From the NCBI RefSeq assembly GCF_019355055.1, contig NZ_CP048411.1, forward strand, positions 2,046,001 to 2,110,000: a stretch of DNA of 64,000 bases. The letters run 5' to 3'. Shown one piece after another: positions 1 through 7,885 of the stretch (position 1 is its first letter; the number at the start of each line of letters is the position of its first letter). A model generated the notes under the pieces. That model had not been told where the DNA came from and did no database searches. It saw nothing but the letters and a program-made list of their open reading frames with translations. The translations under genes were made by a program, and so were the position numbers. The DNA is from Pseudomonas sp. MTM4. GTDB taxonomy: Bacteria > Pseudomonadota > Gammaproteobacteria > Pseudomonadales > Pseudomonadaceae.

Positions 1-2
1 GC

Positions 3-851
3 CTGTGCTACTCGTTGGTAGAGAACGGCTCTGCCGCCATCTTGACCGACTTCCGACAGGATGAGGATGGCCTGACGCAGATCCTCATCCTTGCTCGTGA
101 TTTGACCCCGGCGCGGGCAGGTGCGCTGGCTCAACTTCTATTGGAGATCGAGACGTACCGTACCTTGGCGTTGCTGTCTCTGCCGTTGACGCGATCGATG
201 ACGTCGGAGCTGCGACGCATGGAATCGCGCCTTGCTGCGATCACTGACGAGATGTGTACGAATTTGGTAGAACGCCGCGATAGCGACGTGCTGCTTTCCG
301 AATTGACAGGTCTGGCCGCCGAACTGGAAGCTGGCGTCGCGGCAAATCTCTATCGCTTCGGCGCCAGCCGTGCCTACTACGAGATCGTCGAGGAAAGGCT
401 GGCTGCGCTTTCAGAAGTGGCCGTATCCGGATACAGCACCTGGGCGGATTTCCTGCAGCGTCGCATCGCTCCAGCCATGCGGGAGTGCCAATCCGTAAAG
501 GAGCGCCAGGCCAAGCTCTCCGACAAACTGACCCGAGCCATCGCCTTGCTGCGTTCGTGGATCGACGTCGAACTTGAACGCCAGAACCGCGATCTGCTGG
601 CTTCGATGAACAACCGGGCCAAGTTGCAATTGCGCCTTCAGCAAACCGTCGAAGGCCTGTCGGTCGCGGCAATTTCTTATTACGTCGTGAGTCTTCTCGG
701 CTACCTGCTCAAGGGCATTCCGATCGTTCACGACAGCGTGGCGCCGGTGATGGCGGTTCTGGTACCTGCGGTGATGCTGACGATCTGGTGGATCGTCCGC
801 AGGATAAGACACGCCCACAGCGACACGGCGGCGGAAGAGAAATCTTCCTGA
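3..851 (+). CDS. DUF3422 family protein, C-terminal part (cut by window edge)
   Basis: The reading frame is open to the left edge, so the apparent TTG start at 15 is only the first possible codon and the N-terminal part lies outside the window. The visible 280 or so residues are mostly helical and charged. They end in two hydrophobic segments (about residues 220-240 and 243-262 counted from the apparent start) and a short basic tail, as in DUF3422 proteins, which are predicted inner-membrane-anchored proteins of unknown function. Family members are longer (about 420 residues from memory), which fits truncation by the window. The assignment is from recall; no enzymatic role can be given. Confidence 0.6.
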   Translation: MCYSLVENGSAAILTDFRQDEDGLTQILILARDLTPARAGALAQLLLEIETYRTLALLSLPLTRSMTSELRRMESRLAAITDEMCTNLVERRDSDVLLSELTGLAAELEAGVAANLYRFGASRAYYEIVEERLAALSEVAVSGYSTWADFLQRRIAPAMRECQSVKERQAKLSDKLTRAIALLRSWIDVELERQNRDLLASMNNRAKLQLRLQQTVEGLSVAAISYYVVSLLGYLLKGIPIVHDSVAPVMAVLVPAVMLTIWWIVRRIRHAHSDTAAEEKSS

Positions 852-909
852 CGAGCTGCCGTCCTGGCGCGCGATAGCTGCGCCGTCCGTTTGAACAGAG
901 GAGAACAAC

Positions 910-953
910 ATGCCAAGCAATTCTTTCGGTGAATCCTCTTGTACCGCTGCGGC
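910..953 (+). pseudogene. Start of an unidentified gene cut by an IS remnant
   Basis: An AGAGGAGAA ribosome-binding sequence stands just before the ATG at 910, and about 14 codons follow (MPSNSFGESS...). The frame then runs into the IS5-family transposase remnant at about 954. This suggests a gene whose body was lost when the insertion sequence landed. The peptide is too short to name. Confidence 0.25.
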
Positions 954-1149
954 CTGCATTGAAGCGTTTGTAGACCTTATTCCAGTAGCCAAACGCCTTG
1001 GGCAGGTCTCTCCAGGGACATCCCGTGCGCATGCGGTACAGCATGCCCTCCACGGTCATTCGTAGATCACGCTTGTTGTAGATGGCCTTGTGCAGCAGAA
1101 TTTCCCGCAGCTTCGACCAATGCTCATCGCTGAGCAGTAATCGGGGCAT
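954..1149 (-). pseudogene. IS5-family transposase, N-terminal fragment
   Basis: The first 65 or so codons read like the N-terminal DUF4096-type domain of IS5-family transposases (MPRLLLSDEHW..., GMLYRMRTGCPWRDLP, YWNKVYKRF). After FNA the similarity stops abruptly and the frame continues as non-homologous sequence, so the catalytic DDE part is absent. The fragment cannot be active. It marks an old insertion that was later deleted from its 3' side and that truncated a + strand gene at about 954. Confidence 0.7.
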
Positions 1150-1150
1150 T

Positions 1151-1198
1151 GCAAGCTCGTATCGATGTTGGGTCAGAGCTTCAACGATACGGGCTTGC
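1151..1198. repeat. 14-bp imperfect inverted repeat upstream of IS5 remnant
   Basis: GCAAGCTCGTATCG (1151-1164) and CGATACGGGCTTGC (1185-1198) pair with one mismatch around a 20-nt loop, immediately outside the transposase start. It could be the subterminal end of the insertion sequence or a terminator-like hairpin; the true IS end is not resolved. Confidence 0.4.
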
Positions 1199-1353
1199 TC
1201 TTATAGATCAATGGGTTAGCGCGAAATGGCAACAGACCCTAGCAAACCAGTTCAAATAACGTGGCGCAGTAGTTTTATCAGGTCCAAATGCGCCGTTTGG
1301 CCTGCGTCAGTTTCCCGGCGGTCTCCAGCTGTACATACACCAAACGCCTCTGG

Positions 1354-2316
1354 TCATCCACCGCGTCGCAACTCCCTGACACCCCGGCCCAGCTTGCGGC
1401 GCAACAGGGCCCGCAGGGTCACCCCATCCGAGTACCCGACCTGTGCGGCGACTTGGTCGACGCTCGCGTTTCCGGTGCGCAAGAGATGGACGGCATGCTC
1501 CACGCGCAGGTCCTGGAAATACGACAACGGTGTCTTGCCCAAAACGCTTTGCAGCCGCCGCGCCAAGGTGCGCTCGCTTGTGCCCGCGGCGCTGGCCGCC
1601 TCGGCCAGCGAGAACCCCTTCGCGAGCTGACTTCTGGCCCAGCACTCGAAGCGCTCCACCATCGGGTCGGCATGCGCAAGGTGGTCGGGAATCACGAACT
1701 CGGCTTGCGAACTGCGTGCCTCGACCAGCAGATAGCGTGCTACTAGGGCCGCCAGCGCCGGACTGCGCCCCCGGATGATGCGCAAGGCCAGGTCGACGTG
1801 GGCCAAAGCGGCACCCGCGGTAGTGAAGCGTGTCGAGTTCACGATCATGCGTGACTCGTCCAGCGTGACGTTCGGATAGCGCTGCCGAAACATCGGCCCC
1901 AGCCACCATGACGTCGTCGCACGATGCCCATCAAGCAGGCCACTCTCTGCAAGCAAGAAACTACCGGAGCAGGCGGCACCAAGGTGCGCGCCAGCGGTGG
2001 ACCACTGCTGTAGCGCGGCGACCGCATCGGGCACGTCGGGGCGTGTGAGCCGAGCCGAGAGCGTGTCAGGCATCTTGTCACCAAACGCGGGCACGAGCAC
2101 GACGTCTGGTTCTGGCACACCACGCGCAGTGACCACGGGGACCGTCAAGCCTTGCGCAGTCCGGATGCGACGCCGCACGGCCACCAGCGTGATCTCGATG
2201 GGCGCGGGAGCCTGTGGCAGCGAGCCCGCCATTGCGTTGGCCAAGCCAAGGGTGTCAGTCAGGGCCGCAAGCCCCAGATCAAACACGCCATCACAAACAA
2301 GGATGTGGATTTTCAT
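1354..2316 (-). CDS. GlxA-type AraC family transcriptional regulator (DJ-1/PfpI + HTH)
   Basis: The protein has an N-terminal DJ-1/PfpI-like (class I glutamine amidotransferase-like) domain, about residues 1-165, with AACSGSFLLAESGLL as the nucleophile-elbow region. The C-terminal AraC helix-turn-helix domain covers about residues 215-315 (GTSERTLARRLQ, VAAQVGYSDGVTLRALLRR). GlxA-like regulators usually control genes beside them. Here the gene diverges from a small monooxygenase-like gene, and a palindrome lies at its start codon. The ATG at 2316 (MKIHILVCD) was chosen over an upstream in-frame ATG at 2367 because the family begins there. The effector is unknown. Confidence 0.8.
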   Translation of the reverse strand: MKIHILVCDGVFDLGLAALTDTLGLANAMAGSLPQAPAPIEITLVAVRRRIRTAQGLTVPVVTARGVPEPDVVLVPAFGDKMPDTLSARLTRPDVPDAVAALQQWSTAGAHLGAACSGSFLLAESGLLDGHRATTSWWLGPMFRQRYPNVTLDESRMIVNSTRFTTAGAALAHVDLALRIIRGRSPALAALVARYLLVEARSSQAEFVIPDHLAHADPMVERFECWARSQLAKGFSLAEAASAAGTSERTLARRLQSVLGKTPLSYFQDLRVEHAVHLLRTGNASVDQVAAQVGYSDGVTLRALLRRKLGRGVRELRRGG

Positions 2317-2349
2317 GGCAACAATGATATCAATGTTGTCATTATTGCC
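2317..2349. promoter_or_regulatory. Palindromic operator between divergent genes
   Basis: GGCAACAATGA (2317-2327) and TCATTATTGCC (2339-2349) form an 11-bp inverted repeat with one mismatch, and TGATATCA lies near the first arm. It sits between the GlxA-type regulator and the monooxygenase-like gene, the expected place for autoregulation. Binding is inferred. Confidence 0.4.
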
Positions 2350-2433
2350 TATAGAGATGTCTATCATGAAGACTTAGGCTGCTGTCTCGTCGATCCCTTC
2401 ACCCACTTTTCCATTTACCCCAAGGATTACAGC

Positions 2434-2736
2434 ATGACCAAGCTCGCCCTGTTTGTTCGCCTCGAAGCCAAACCCGGCCAGGAGGCTGCGCTTGCCGACT
2501 TCCTGGCCAGCGCACTGCCACTCGCCAACGCAGAGTCCGGCACCACTGCCTGGTTCGCATTGAAGTTTGGCCCTTCGACGTTCGGTGTGTTCGATGCCTT
2601 TGCCGATGAGGCAGGTCGCCAAGCACATCTGAACGGCCAGATCGCCGCGGCCTTGATGGCCAACGCCGCGACCTTGCTCAGTTCTCCGCCCAATATCGAG
2701 AAGGTCGAACTGCTTGCAGCCAAACTGCCTGCATGA
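2434..2736 (+). CDS. Antibiotic biosynthesis monooxygenase (ABM) family protein
   Basis: This 100-residue protein has the single dimeric alpha/beta-barrel ABM fold pattern: an N-terminal strand MTKLALFVRLEAKPGQEAAL, then GTTAWFALKFGPSTFGVFDAF, then a helix and a last strand ending in VELLAAKLPA. Family members include quinol monooxygenases and heme-degrading enzymes, but the sequence gives no cofactor. It faces the GlxA-type regulator, so control by that regulator is the simplest guess. The ATG at 2434 is preceded by CAAGGATTACAGC, a weak ribosome-binding site. Confidence 0.7.
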   Translation: MTKLALFVRLEAKPGQEAALADFLASALPLANAESGTTAWFALKFGPSTFGVFDAFADEAGRQAHLNGQIAAALMANAATLLSSPPNIEKVELLAAKLPA

Positions 2737-3144
2737 CAACCCGGCCTTGACCCAATCAGGTCACGCTGCAGGATGGGGGTCACAAGCTCTACGCAGCGAT
2801 CCCCCCCTCGATTGCACTTGCCCAGGGAGCTACTTTCCACAGCGATGGGGGGCAATATTGCAGCCAGAACTTCCAAGCTGCGTCAGCAAGCAGGGGCAAC
2901 ATCAGGGCTGGCTGTGATGTTCCGATTCGTCGGGTAGTTATCGAGAAGTACCGACTGTTTGCAACGTGTCGGTACCGAGAGCCGTCTGGGCGAGCCAGAT
3001 TTCCGGCCAATCGAAAGTCCGCAGTCCGCAAGCGCGGACCGATAGAGCGGTTTGTTGAAAATCAACGACCTAGCATCGGGCCGTGCGGGCTAGTGAGGGT
3101 TTCTGGGGGTTCGTACGTAACGATTCGAACTCCTGCGGGGGCTC

Positions 3145-3165
3145 GGAGCCGGGGGATTTGAATCC
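3145..3165 (-). repeat. Inverted att-like copy of the ssrA 3' end
   Basis: Read on the minus strand, this is GGATTCAAATCCCCCGGCTCC. It differs from positions 7855-7876 on the plus strand only by one missing C. Together the two form an inverted pair around the PrlF-YhaV region. A role as a secondary integration site or an inversion relic is inferred. Confidence 0.5.
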
Positions 3166-3334
3166 AAAGACAAAAATACCCAGCTCAAATCAGCGTTTCA
3201 GTCACTTGGTCTCTGAAAACTGATTTGTAGGATTTCACTCTTAAGCAATATAGGAACCTTGAGCCTTCCGTCAAGAGCGCAACCAAAACGATTTCCAGTT
3301 TAAAGGCGCCGCGCGGTGCGGGAAGGATGTTCTG

Positions 3335-3363
3335 GGTTCAAATCCTCGATAGGGATTTGAACC
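3335..3363. repeat. T-loop-like palindrome
   Basis: GGTTCAAATCC (3335-3345) and GGATTTGAACC (3353-3363) are perfect 11-bp inverted arms around a 7-nt spacer, just beyond the yhaV stop. Each arm matches the T-stem/loop pattern used as an integrase core. The hairpin could also act as the yhaV terminator. Confidence 0.5.
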
Positions 3364-3380
3364 GGCAGCTTGTTGGGGGC

Positions 3381-3884
3381 TCAGTTGACCGAGGTGGCGG
3401 CCGAATTTAATCGTGCGTTTTCCTGCGTGGCTTCATTCAGCAGCTTATCCCACGAGTCAGGTGGATGTCCGCTTGCGAGCATTTTTCGAAACACCTTGTA
3501 GGCGTCATCGCTGCTCTCATAGGCACGCTTGGTGTCTTCGTCATTAACCCACGCCAAGATGATTACCTTGCTTGGGCCGTGGTACCGGAAGAACAGCCGA
3601 TACTGCTGAAAAAACTTGGCACGGAACCAGTGCTTATGTTCCTCGCCAAATGTGCCACCTTGGCGGTATTCGGGCTTGCTCGGGTCTTGTGGGATAACGT
3701 CAAAAGCCAGCTTGGTGATGGCTGCCAGCCGCTTGGCTGCATTATTCTTGCGATAACCCACGGGGTCTTTTTGTTTTGAGAGCTCAACTTGCTGAATGAG
3801 GGTTTCGAGCTGATCCAGAAACAAGGGGTGCGCAAATACTGTCCAGCCATGAGCAACCAGTGGCTTACCTTGGTCTTGGCTCAT
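3381..3884 (-). CDS. yhaV: Toxin YhaV (type II toxin-antitoxin, RelE-like mRNA interferase)
   Basis: The 167-residue protein matches the YhaV toxin pattern: GWTVFAHPLFLDQLETLI at the N terminus, then KNNAAKRLAAI, FRAKFFQQYRLFFRY, IILAWVNDEDTKRAYES and DAYKVFRKML. YhaV is a ribosome-associated, RelE-fold ribonuclease that stops translation and is neutralised by PrlF. The start ATG overlaps the stop of the antitoxin gene by 4 nt (ATGA), the usual arrangement for coupled translation. No lesion is visible and the length is near that of the E. coli protein, so the toxin is probably functional. It lies in a decayed island, where such a pair may stabilise the region. Confidence 0.9.
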   Translation of the reverse strand: MSQDQGKPLVAHGWTVFAHPLFLDQLETLIQQVELSKQKDPVGYRKNNAAKRLAAITKLAFDVIPQDPSKPEYRQGGTFGEEHKHWFRAKFFQQYRLFFRYHGPSKVIILAWVNDEDTKRAYESSDDAYKVFRKMLASGHPPDSWDKLLNEATQENARLNSAATSVN

Positions 3885-4207
3885 TCATCGTCTGCCGACA
3901 GCGGGGCATCCAGATCTATATCGTTGCTATCGACCAGCGAATGAATGCGTGCCACGAGATCTGAATCTATGGCTCGCAGGTGCTGAGGGTTCGCTGCGAT
4001 GTCATGTGCAAGAAAGCTGAGAAACTGGCCGATTGCCGGGTCATCCTCAGTGGGCTCAGCACGGCTCAGCACGACCTCACCGCTGGGGCGAATCGAGTAA
4101 TGGATTTTGTCGCGCTTGTTTAGCTGAAGTGCGCGGCGAACCGTTTCTGGTACCGTCGTCTGATAGCGGTCGGTAAGGGTGGATTCGACTTCAAGTGCTC
4201 TGGCCAT
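3881..4207 (-). CDS. prlF: Antitoxin PrlF (SohA), AbrB-like
   Basis: The 108-residue protein starts with a SpoVT/AbrB-type DNA-binding region (about residues 7-52: ESTLTDRYQTTVPETVRRAL, LNKRDKIHYSIRPSGEVVLSR). An acidic C-terminal half follows that would bind the toxin (DDPAIGQFLSFLAHDI, ending in acidic residues). PrlF neutralises YhaV and, with it, represses its own operon. The gene comes first and overlaps yhaV by 4 nt. Two tandem palindromes just upstream (4237-4278) are the likely operators. CCGGAGCAAG before the ATG is a plausible ribosome-binding site. Confidence 0.9.
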   Translation of the reverse strand: MARALEVESTLTDRYQTTVPETVRRALQLNKRDKIHYSIRPSGEVVLSRAEPTEDDPAIGQFLSFLAHDIAANPQHLRAIDSDLVARIHSLVDSNDIDLDAPLSADDE

Positions 4208-4236
4208 GACTTGCTCCGGCTCGTGTGAGTTGTTTC

Positions 4237-4278
4237 AAGGTAATGCGGATGCATTACCTTGTCAATGCGGTTGCATTG
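4237..4278. promoter_or_regulatory. Two tandem palindromes, likely PrlF(-YhaV) operators
   Basis: AAGGTAATGC-GGAT-GCATTACCTT (4237-4260) has perfect 10-bp arms. CAATGC-GGTT-GCATTG (4263-4278) has perfect 6-bp arms and shares the AATGC...GCATT core. They lie 30-71 bp upstream of prlF. Their use in autoregulation is inferred from the family habit. Confidence 0.55.
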
Positions 4279-4308
4279 TCTGAGCTGGGGCGATAGTCGA
4301 GCAATGGG

Positions 4309-4782
4309 CTAGCTGAATACCGTGCTCCAGTTGCGGGTAACCAGCGTCTTACATGCTTCTGAGGTGCCGCCAAAACATCTCCGAGATACTGTCTGCATGT
4401 CGGCTTCAGTGACATAAGTGATGCTGTTCCCATCCTGGTCAATCAGCACACCCCCTGCGCCAATTAGCAGCGCATGACCTGCAGCCACATCGTGTGCTGA
4501 AACCGGCACAAGCGATACGCCTGCATCCCCATCACCTGCTGCGACTCGTGCCAACCGATAGGCGATGCTGGGCATCGCCACAAAGCAACCTGGTGAGCAC
4601 AATTCAGAATTGATTTCGGGCTTGTTCGTTGCCGCAGTGCTGACCATAACTCTGCTGTCTTGATTCCATTCTTTTTGGGCGAGTGTCGCTTTAATGGGGC
4701 TCCCATTGCGAAGCACACACGGTGCCCCTTTTGCCCATGCGACGCAGTCGGAATCACCAGTGATTGGGTACTTCATCCTCAA
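4309..4782 (-). pseudogene. Inositol monophosphatase-family C-terminal fragment
   Basis: Residues about 104-122 of this frame (AHDVAAGHALLIGAGGVLID) resemble the second metal-binding motif of inositol monophosphatase/CysQ-type phosphatases (WDxAAGxxLxxEAGG), with His in place of the usual Trp and Gly in place of the usual Glu. The preceding part (WAKGAPCVLRNGSPI) fits the middle strand region. The N-terminal catalytic half is absent, because the frame abuts an IS1182-family remnant at about 4760. I take it as the 3' end of a gene truncated by that insertion. The family call is tentative. Confidence 0.45.
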
Positions 4783-5071
4783 AGCCCAGTCGGCAGAACC
4801 AGCGATAGGCCAGGTTTAAGTGCACCTCTTCTCACGATCGCCGTTTGGAAAGGATGCCATAGCAGTAGCCGACGACCAGCATCCGCACCATCAATTCCGG
4901 GTCAATCGAGGTGCGCCCGATGGGGCTATAGAAATCCGCCAGGTAGTCACGCAGATCGCTGAGATCCAGGCACTGGTCGATGCTGCGTAAGAGGTGTTGG
5001 GGCGGAACGTGGTCTTCCAGATTGAACGAGTAGAACAGGCACTGCTGTCCTCCTGGTAACTGTCCCATCAT
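4760..5071 (-). pseudogene. IS1182-family transposase, N-terminal remnant with in-frame stop
   Basis: The frame opens with MMGQLPGGQQCLFYSFNLED and continues with VPPQHLLRSIDQCLDLSDLR and DPELMVRMLVVGYCYGI, the N-terminal domain of IS1182-family transposases. A TGA at 4832-4834 replaces a Cys codon, and beyond it the same frame goes on as EEVHLNLAYRWFCRLGFEDE before homology ends near 4760. The catalytic domain is missing. The bases upstream to about 5150 (GCAGCTACTTTTTCAACAGAAT) look like the transposon end. It is a dead element that truncates the phosphatase-like gene. Confidence 0.75.
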
Positions 5072-5220
5072 GCTGTTCGCCCACGCGCTAGCTGACAGAG
5101 CAATTCTGCCAACAGCATGGGGGGAGCAGCTACTTTTTCAACAGAATCGGCCAATAGCGGTCATCAGGGCTGGCTTGAATCGGGGCCGAAGGATTACGCT
5201 CTCAGCCCCATAATTGCTGG

Positions 5221-6213
5221 TCAGACAGTTACCACGATCTTGCCGATCTGCTGATTGGCTTCAAGGAAACGATGGGCATCCTGGATGTCGCTAAGTGCGA
5301 ATGTCTTTGCGATGATCGGGCGCAACGTACCGGACTTCAACCCTTGCAGAATAAAAGCCTTTGCTCTCTCTAGGGCTTCAAGGTCGGCCACAATCTCTGC
5401 GTAGATATAGCCCTTCAAAGTCAGGCTTTTGCCCAGCACGGTAAACAGTGGGAATGGTGTCGGTTCAGAGCTAAGTGCGCCGTACTCCAGCAAAATTCCG
5501 CCCCGCGCCATGCTCTGCGTGAGAGGTTCAAAGGACGGCCCGCCTACAGGATCGAATACAACGCGAGCGCCTTGACCGGCAGTTATCGTCATAACACGCT
5601 CGACGATATCCTCTTCATCGCTGACGATGACATGCGCAGCGCCTGCATCAAGTAGGGCTTGCTTCTTCGCGTGAGTTCGAGTGATCGCAATCGATGTGGC
5701 GCCGACCATACGAGCCATTTGGAAGGCGGCCAAGCCAACACTGCTTGACGCGGCGGTAACGATGACAAAATCGCCCTGCCGTAGCTTCGCCTGTTCAATC
5801 AATGCCCCCCAGGCGGTGACGTACTGCATCCAAGACGCCGCTGCCTCTTCAAAGGACAAGTTCTCAGGGCTCTTTACCACCAGGTGGGCCGGTACATTGG
5901 CCAACTCGCCGTAGGTGCCCCAGCGAGCAATATCCAGAGGTGGGATCAGAGCGACCGAGTCACCAATCGTGATCTCGGTTACGTCGCTCCCAACTGCCGT
6001 TACGATGCCTGCGGCCTCGTAGCCTAAGCGGCTGGGGAACTCCGCTTCTTGTAGGTATGCGTGATTGCGGAACATCACTTCGGCTCGGTTCAAGCCAATG
6101 GCTTTAACACTAATTTGCACCTCGTTTGCTGCTGGTGCCGATACTTCCAGATCTTCCAGCTTCAGAACGCTGGCGTCACCGTATTCATGAATTCTGACAA
6201 TGCGTGCCATCAT
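5221..6213 (-). CDS. Zinc-dependent alcohol dehydrogenase / quinone oxidoreductase family protein
   Basis: The protein of about 330 residues is an MDR-superfamily oxidoreductase. It has an N-terminal GroES-like domain (GLNRAEVMFRNHAY, FPSRLGYEAAGIV) and a Rossmann NADPH-binding domain around residues 140-260 (VIVTAASSSVGLAAFQMARM, VVFDPVGGPSFEPL). The structural zinc-binding cysteine cluster is absent, which favours the quinone-oxidoreductase subgroup. The start was placed at 6213 (MMARIVRIHEYG), where homologous proteins begin, rather than the upstream in-frame codon at 6267. It is transcribed away from a LysR regulator 137 bp upstream, which probably controls it. The substrate is not known. 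Confidence 0.8.
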   Translation of the reverse strand: MMARIVRIHEYGDASVLKLEDLEVSAPAANEVQISVKAIGLNRAEVMFRNHAYLQEAEFPSRLGYEAAGIVTAVGSDVTEITIGDSVALIPPLDIARWGTYGELANVPAHLVVKSPENLSFEEAAASWMQYVTAWGALIEQAKLRQGDFVIVTAASSSVGLAAFQMARMVGATSIAITRTHAKKQALLDAGAAHVIVSDEEDIVERVMTITAGQGARVVFDPVGGPSFEPLTQSMARGGILLEYGALSSEPTPFPLFTVLGKSLTLKGYIYAEIVADLEALERAKAFILQGLKSGTLRPIIAKTFALSDIQDAHRFLEANQQIGKIVVTV

Positions 6214-6350
6214 AGATATCTCGTTTATCAATGGGCCTCGACGTACATCCGGAAGGTATCCGGGCACTCGAAAGGTGACGAAAATTTAGTCATTGGTTGG
6301 CGCTAGATAAAGGCCTACGATGGCGCATTACTAGAAACAGAGTGTTTATA

Positions 6351-7247
6351 ATGGATCGCCTGACCCAGATGGCCACGTTCGTCAAAACAGTTGAGCTGGG
6401 TTCATTCAGCGCCGCTGCGGACGACCTGAATCTCTCCCCTCAATTGGTAGGGAAACAGGTGAAAATGCTCGAACAACATCTGGGTGTTTCCCTGCTGCAC
6501 CGGACTACGCGCAGGCAAAGCCTCACCGACTTCGGCAGGGCGTTCTACCCGCGAGCAAAACTGATCCTTGCAGACATGCAGTCTGCCGAGAACCTGGCCG
6601 CCCTCACTCGGGGCACACCAAGTGGCCGCCTTCGCATCAACGCGCCGGTCACGTTCGGAATTCGCACGCTTTCGCCACGCCTGCTGGAATACATGGTTCG
6701 GTATCCTCAGGTGTCTGTTGACCTAACGTTATCGAACGAACTGGTCGATATCGTTGATGATGGTTACGACGTGGTATTTCGCATCGGCGAGCTGGTGAGC
6801 AGTGGGTTGAAGGCAGTGCCACTGGAGCCCTATCAGATGGTTTTATGCGCTGCGCCGTCCTATCTTGCACGTCGCCCTCCCATCATCAATCCGTGGGATC
6901 TACAGCAGCAGGAGTGTCTGGGGTTTACCTATTCTGATGGCCGCTCACACTGGAGCTTCGACAGCCCGGAGGGGCGTATAGATGTTCCTATTACAAGCAA
7001 ATTAACGATCAATCAAGGTGATCCACTGCTGGCAGCGGCTGTAGCTGGTCTAGGTGTGGTTCTACAGCCGATAGAGTTGGTTAGCGATGCACTGCGCGAT
7101 GGGACACTGGTGCGTCTGTTGCCGCAGTACCCCGTGCCGAATACCGCAATGCACATCCTCTATACCCCTGACCGAAGAATGACTCCAAAGCTGCGCAGCT
7201 TCTTGGAGTTTGCGCGTGAGGCTTTTGGGCAGCGAGGCCCTCTCTAA
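6351..7247 (+). CDS. LysR family transcriptional regulator
   Basis: The roughly 298-residue protein has a LysR-type N-terminal helix-turn-helix (MATFVKTVELGSFSAAADDL, LSPQLVGKQVKMLEQHLGV, LLHRTTRRQSLTDFG) and a C-terminal periplasmic-binding-like effector domain from about residue 90. The start at 6351 (MDRLTQMATF) matches the family start. It diverges from the MDR oxidoreductase gene, the classical arrangement of a LysR activator and its target. The subgroup resembles the many regulators paired with quinone oxidoreductases (CrgA/YafC-like). Confidence 0.85.
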   Translation: MDRLTQMATFVKTVELGSFSAAADDLNLSPQLVGKQVKMLEQHLGVSLLHRTTRRQSLTDFGRAFYPRAKLILADMQSAENLAALTRGTPSGRLRINAPVTFGIRTLSPRLLEYMVRYPQVSVDLTLSNELVDIVDDGYDVVFRIGELVSSGLKAVPLEPYQMVLCAAPSYLARRPPIINPWDLQQQECLGFTYSDGRSHWSFDSPEGRIDVPITSKLTINQGDPLLAAAVAGLGVVLQPIELVSDALRDGTLVRLLPQYPVPNTAMHILYTPDRRMTPKLRSFLEFAREAFGQRGPL

Positions 7248-7470
7248 CGCACGAAAATCAATGTCTGCGCTATCCGGTATTCGTAAAGGACGACGATTAC
7301 CGTGGCTCACCGGATATGACCAAGCACCCCTTGCTGAGGAAGTACCTGCTGGAGCACTTCGCGGCGGAAGTCGAAGAACTGAAGGATGCCGTGTTCGTTG
7401 GCCTGGGGCCGCAGGTCCATAAGGTGCTGGACCGCCTGATCCAGGAGCGGGTGAATCGCCCCATCCATTT
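7241..7470 (+). pseudogene. C-terminal fragment resembling uracil-DNA glycosylase-like proteins
   Basis: A frame without its own start reads YPVFVKDDDYRGSPDM, then LLRKYLLEHFAAEVEEL, then DAVFVGLGPQVHKVLDRLI. This resembles the C-terminal part of uracil-DNA glycosylase-like hypothetical proteins, but similarity ends before the expected HPSG motif. Both ends are lost and it overlaps the end of the LysR gene. I regard it as a relic left by recombination at the island edge. Confidence 0.4.
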
Positions 7471-7857
7471 TCGCACCTCGCGATTGAAACCTGGAATCAC
7501 ACCAGGCAATCCTGCTCCATGAACCTCAAACCGCAGTCAAAATAAGACCGTAAATTGAGTTGAGGTGATTATGATCGGGTGCCAACGGGAACACCTTAGA
7601 AACCCAAGACGCCTCCCTAGATCATTGGTAACTTCAAACTCAGGAGCGTTTGGCTTCAACGCAGCCTAAACCCAACCGACTGCGGGCAGCTCTACTCGCC
7701 AACGCACGCAAAGCCACTCTCACAGATAGGTGACTGCGATGCTTGACAAGGCTCGAAAGGTTCATATACTCGCGCTCACTGTGAGCAATCCAACAAATCA
7801 AGGTTTCTTGCATAATGCGCTGAAGCCTTGATTTGGCCGGGATATTGAAGTTTGGGA
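7471..7857. other. Gene-free stretch with a consensus-like promoter
   Basis: No coding sequence is supported here. TTGACA (7743-7748) and TATACT (7765-7770), 16 bp apart, make a strong-looking sigma70 promoter on the plus strand. It points at the ssrA 3' fragment about 90 bp downstream. It may be a relic of an integrated element or drive a short unrecognised RNA. Confidence 0.4.
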
Positions 7858-7880
7858 TTCAAATCCCCCCGGCTCCACCA
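7858..7880 (+). other. Last 23 nt of tmRNA (ssrA 3' end), attachment-site scar
   Basis: The bases TTCAAATCCCCCCGGCTCC plus ACCA match the 3' end of Pseudomonas tmRNA (from memory of the P. aeruginosa sequence), including the CCA tail. The preceding bases do not continue as tmRNA. Elements that integrate in ssrA rebuild the gene at one end and leave a displaced 3' end at the other, so this marks the far end of such an element. The intact ssrA would lie to the left, outside the window. Confidence 0.75.
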
Positions 7881-7885
7881 CTTCA

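Larger units (their letters stand above)
2737..3380. other. Gene-free stretch with tRNA-like T-loop repeats
   Basis: I see no convincing coding sequence over this 640 bp. It contains an inverted att-like copy of the ssrA 3' end (3145-3165) and a palindrome built from a T-loop-like sequence (3335-3363), listed separately. The rest shows no recognisable family. Confidence 0.5.

Noticed and set aside
2815..2860. Similarity between 2829-2860 and the IS1182 end near 5110-5145 (AGCTACTTT... CAATA)
   Set aside because: The match is short and gapped; it cannot be told from chance without alignment.
3121..3180. Possible tRNA gene on the minus strand
   Set aside because: Only T-arm-like and acceptor-like bases are present; no cloverleaf with D arm and anticodon can be drawn.
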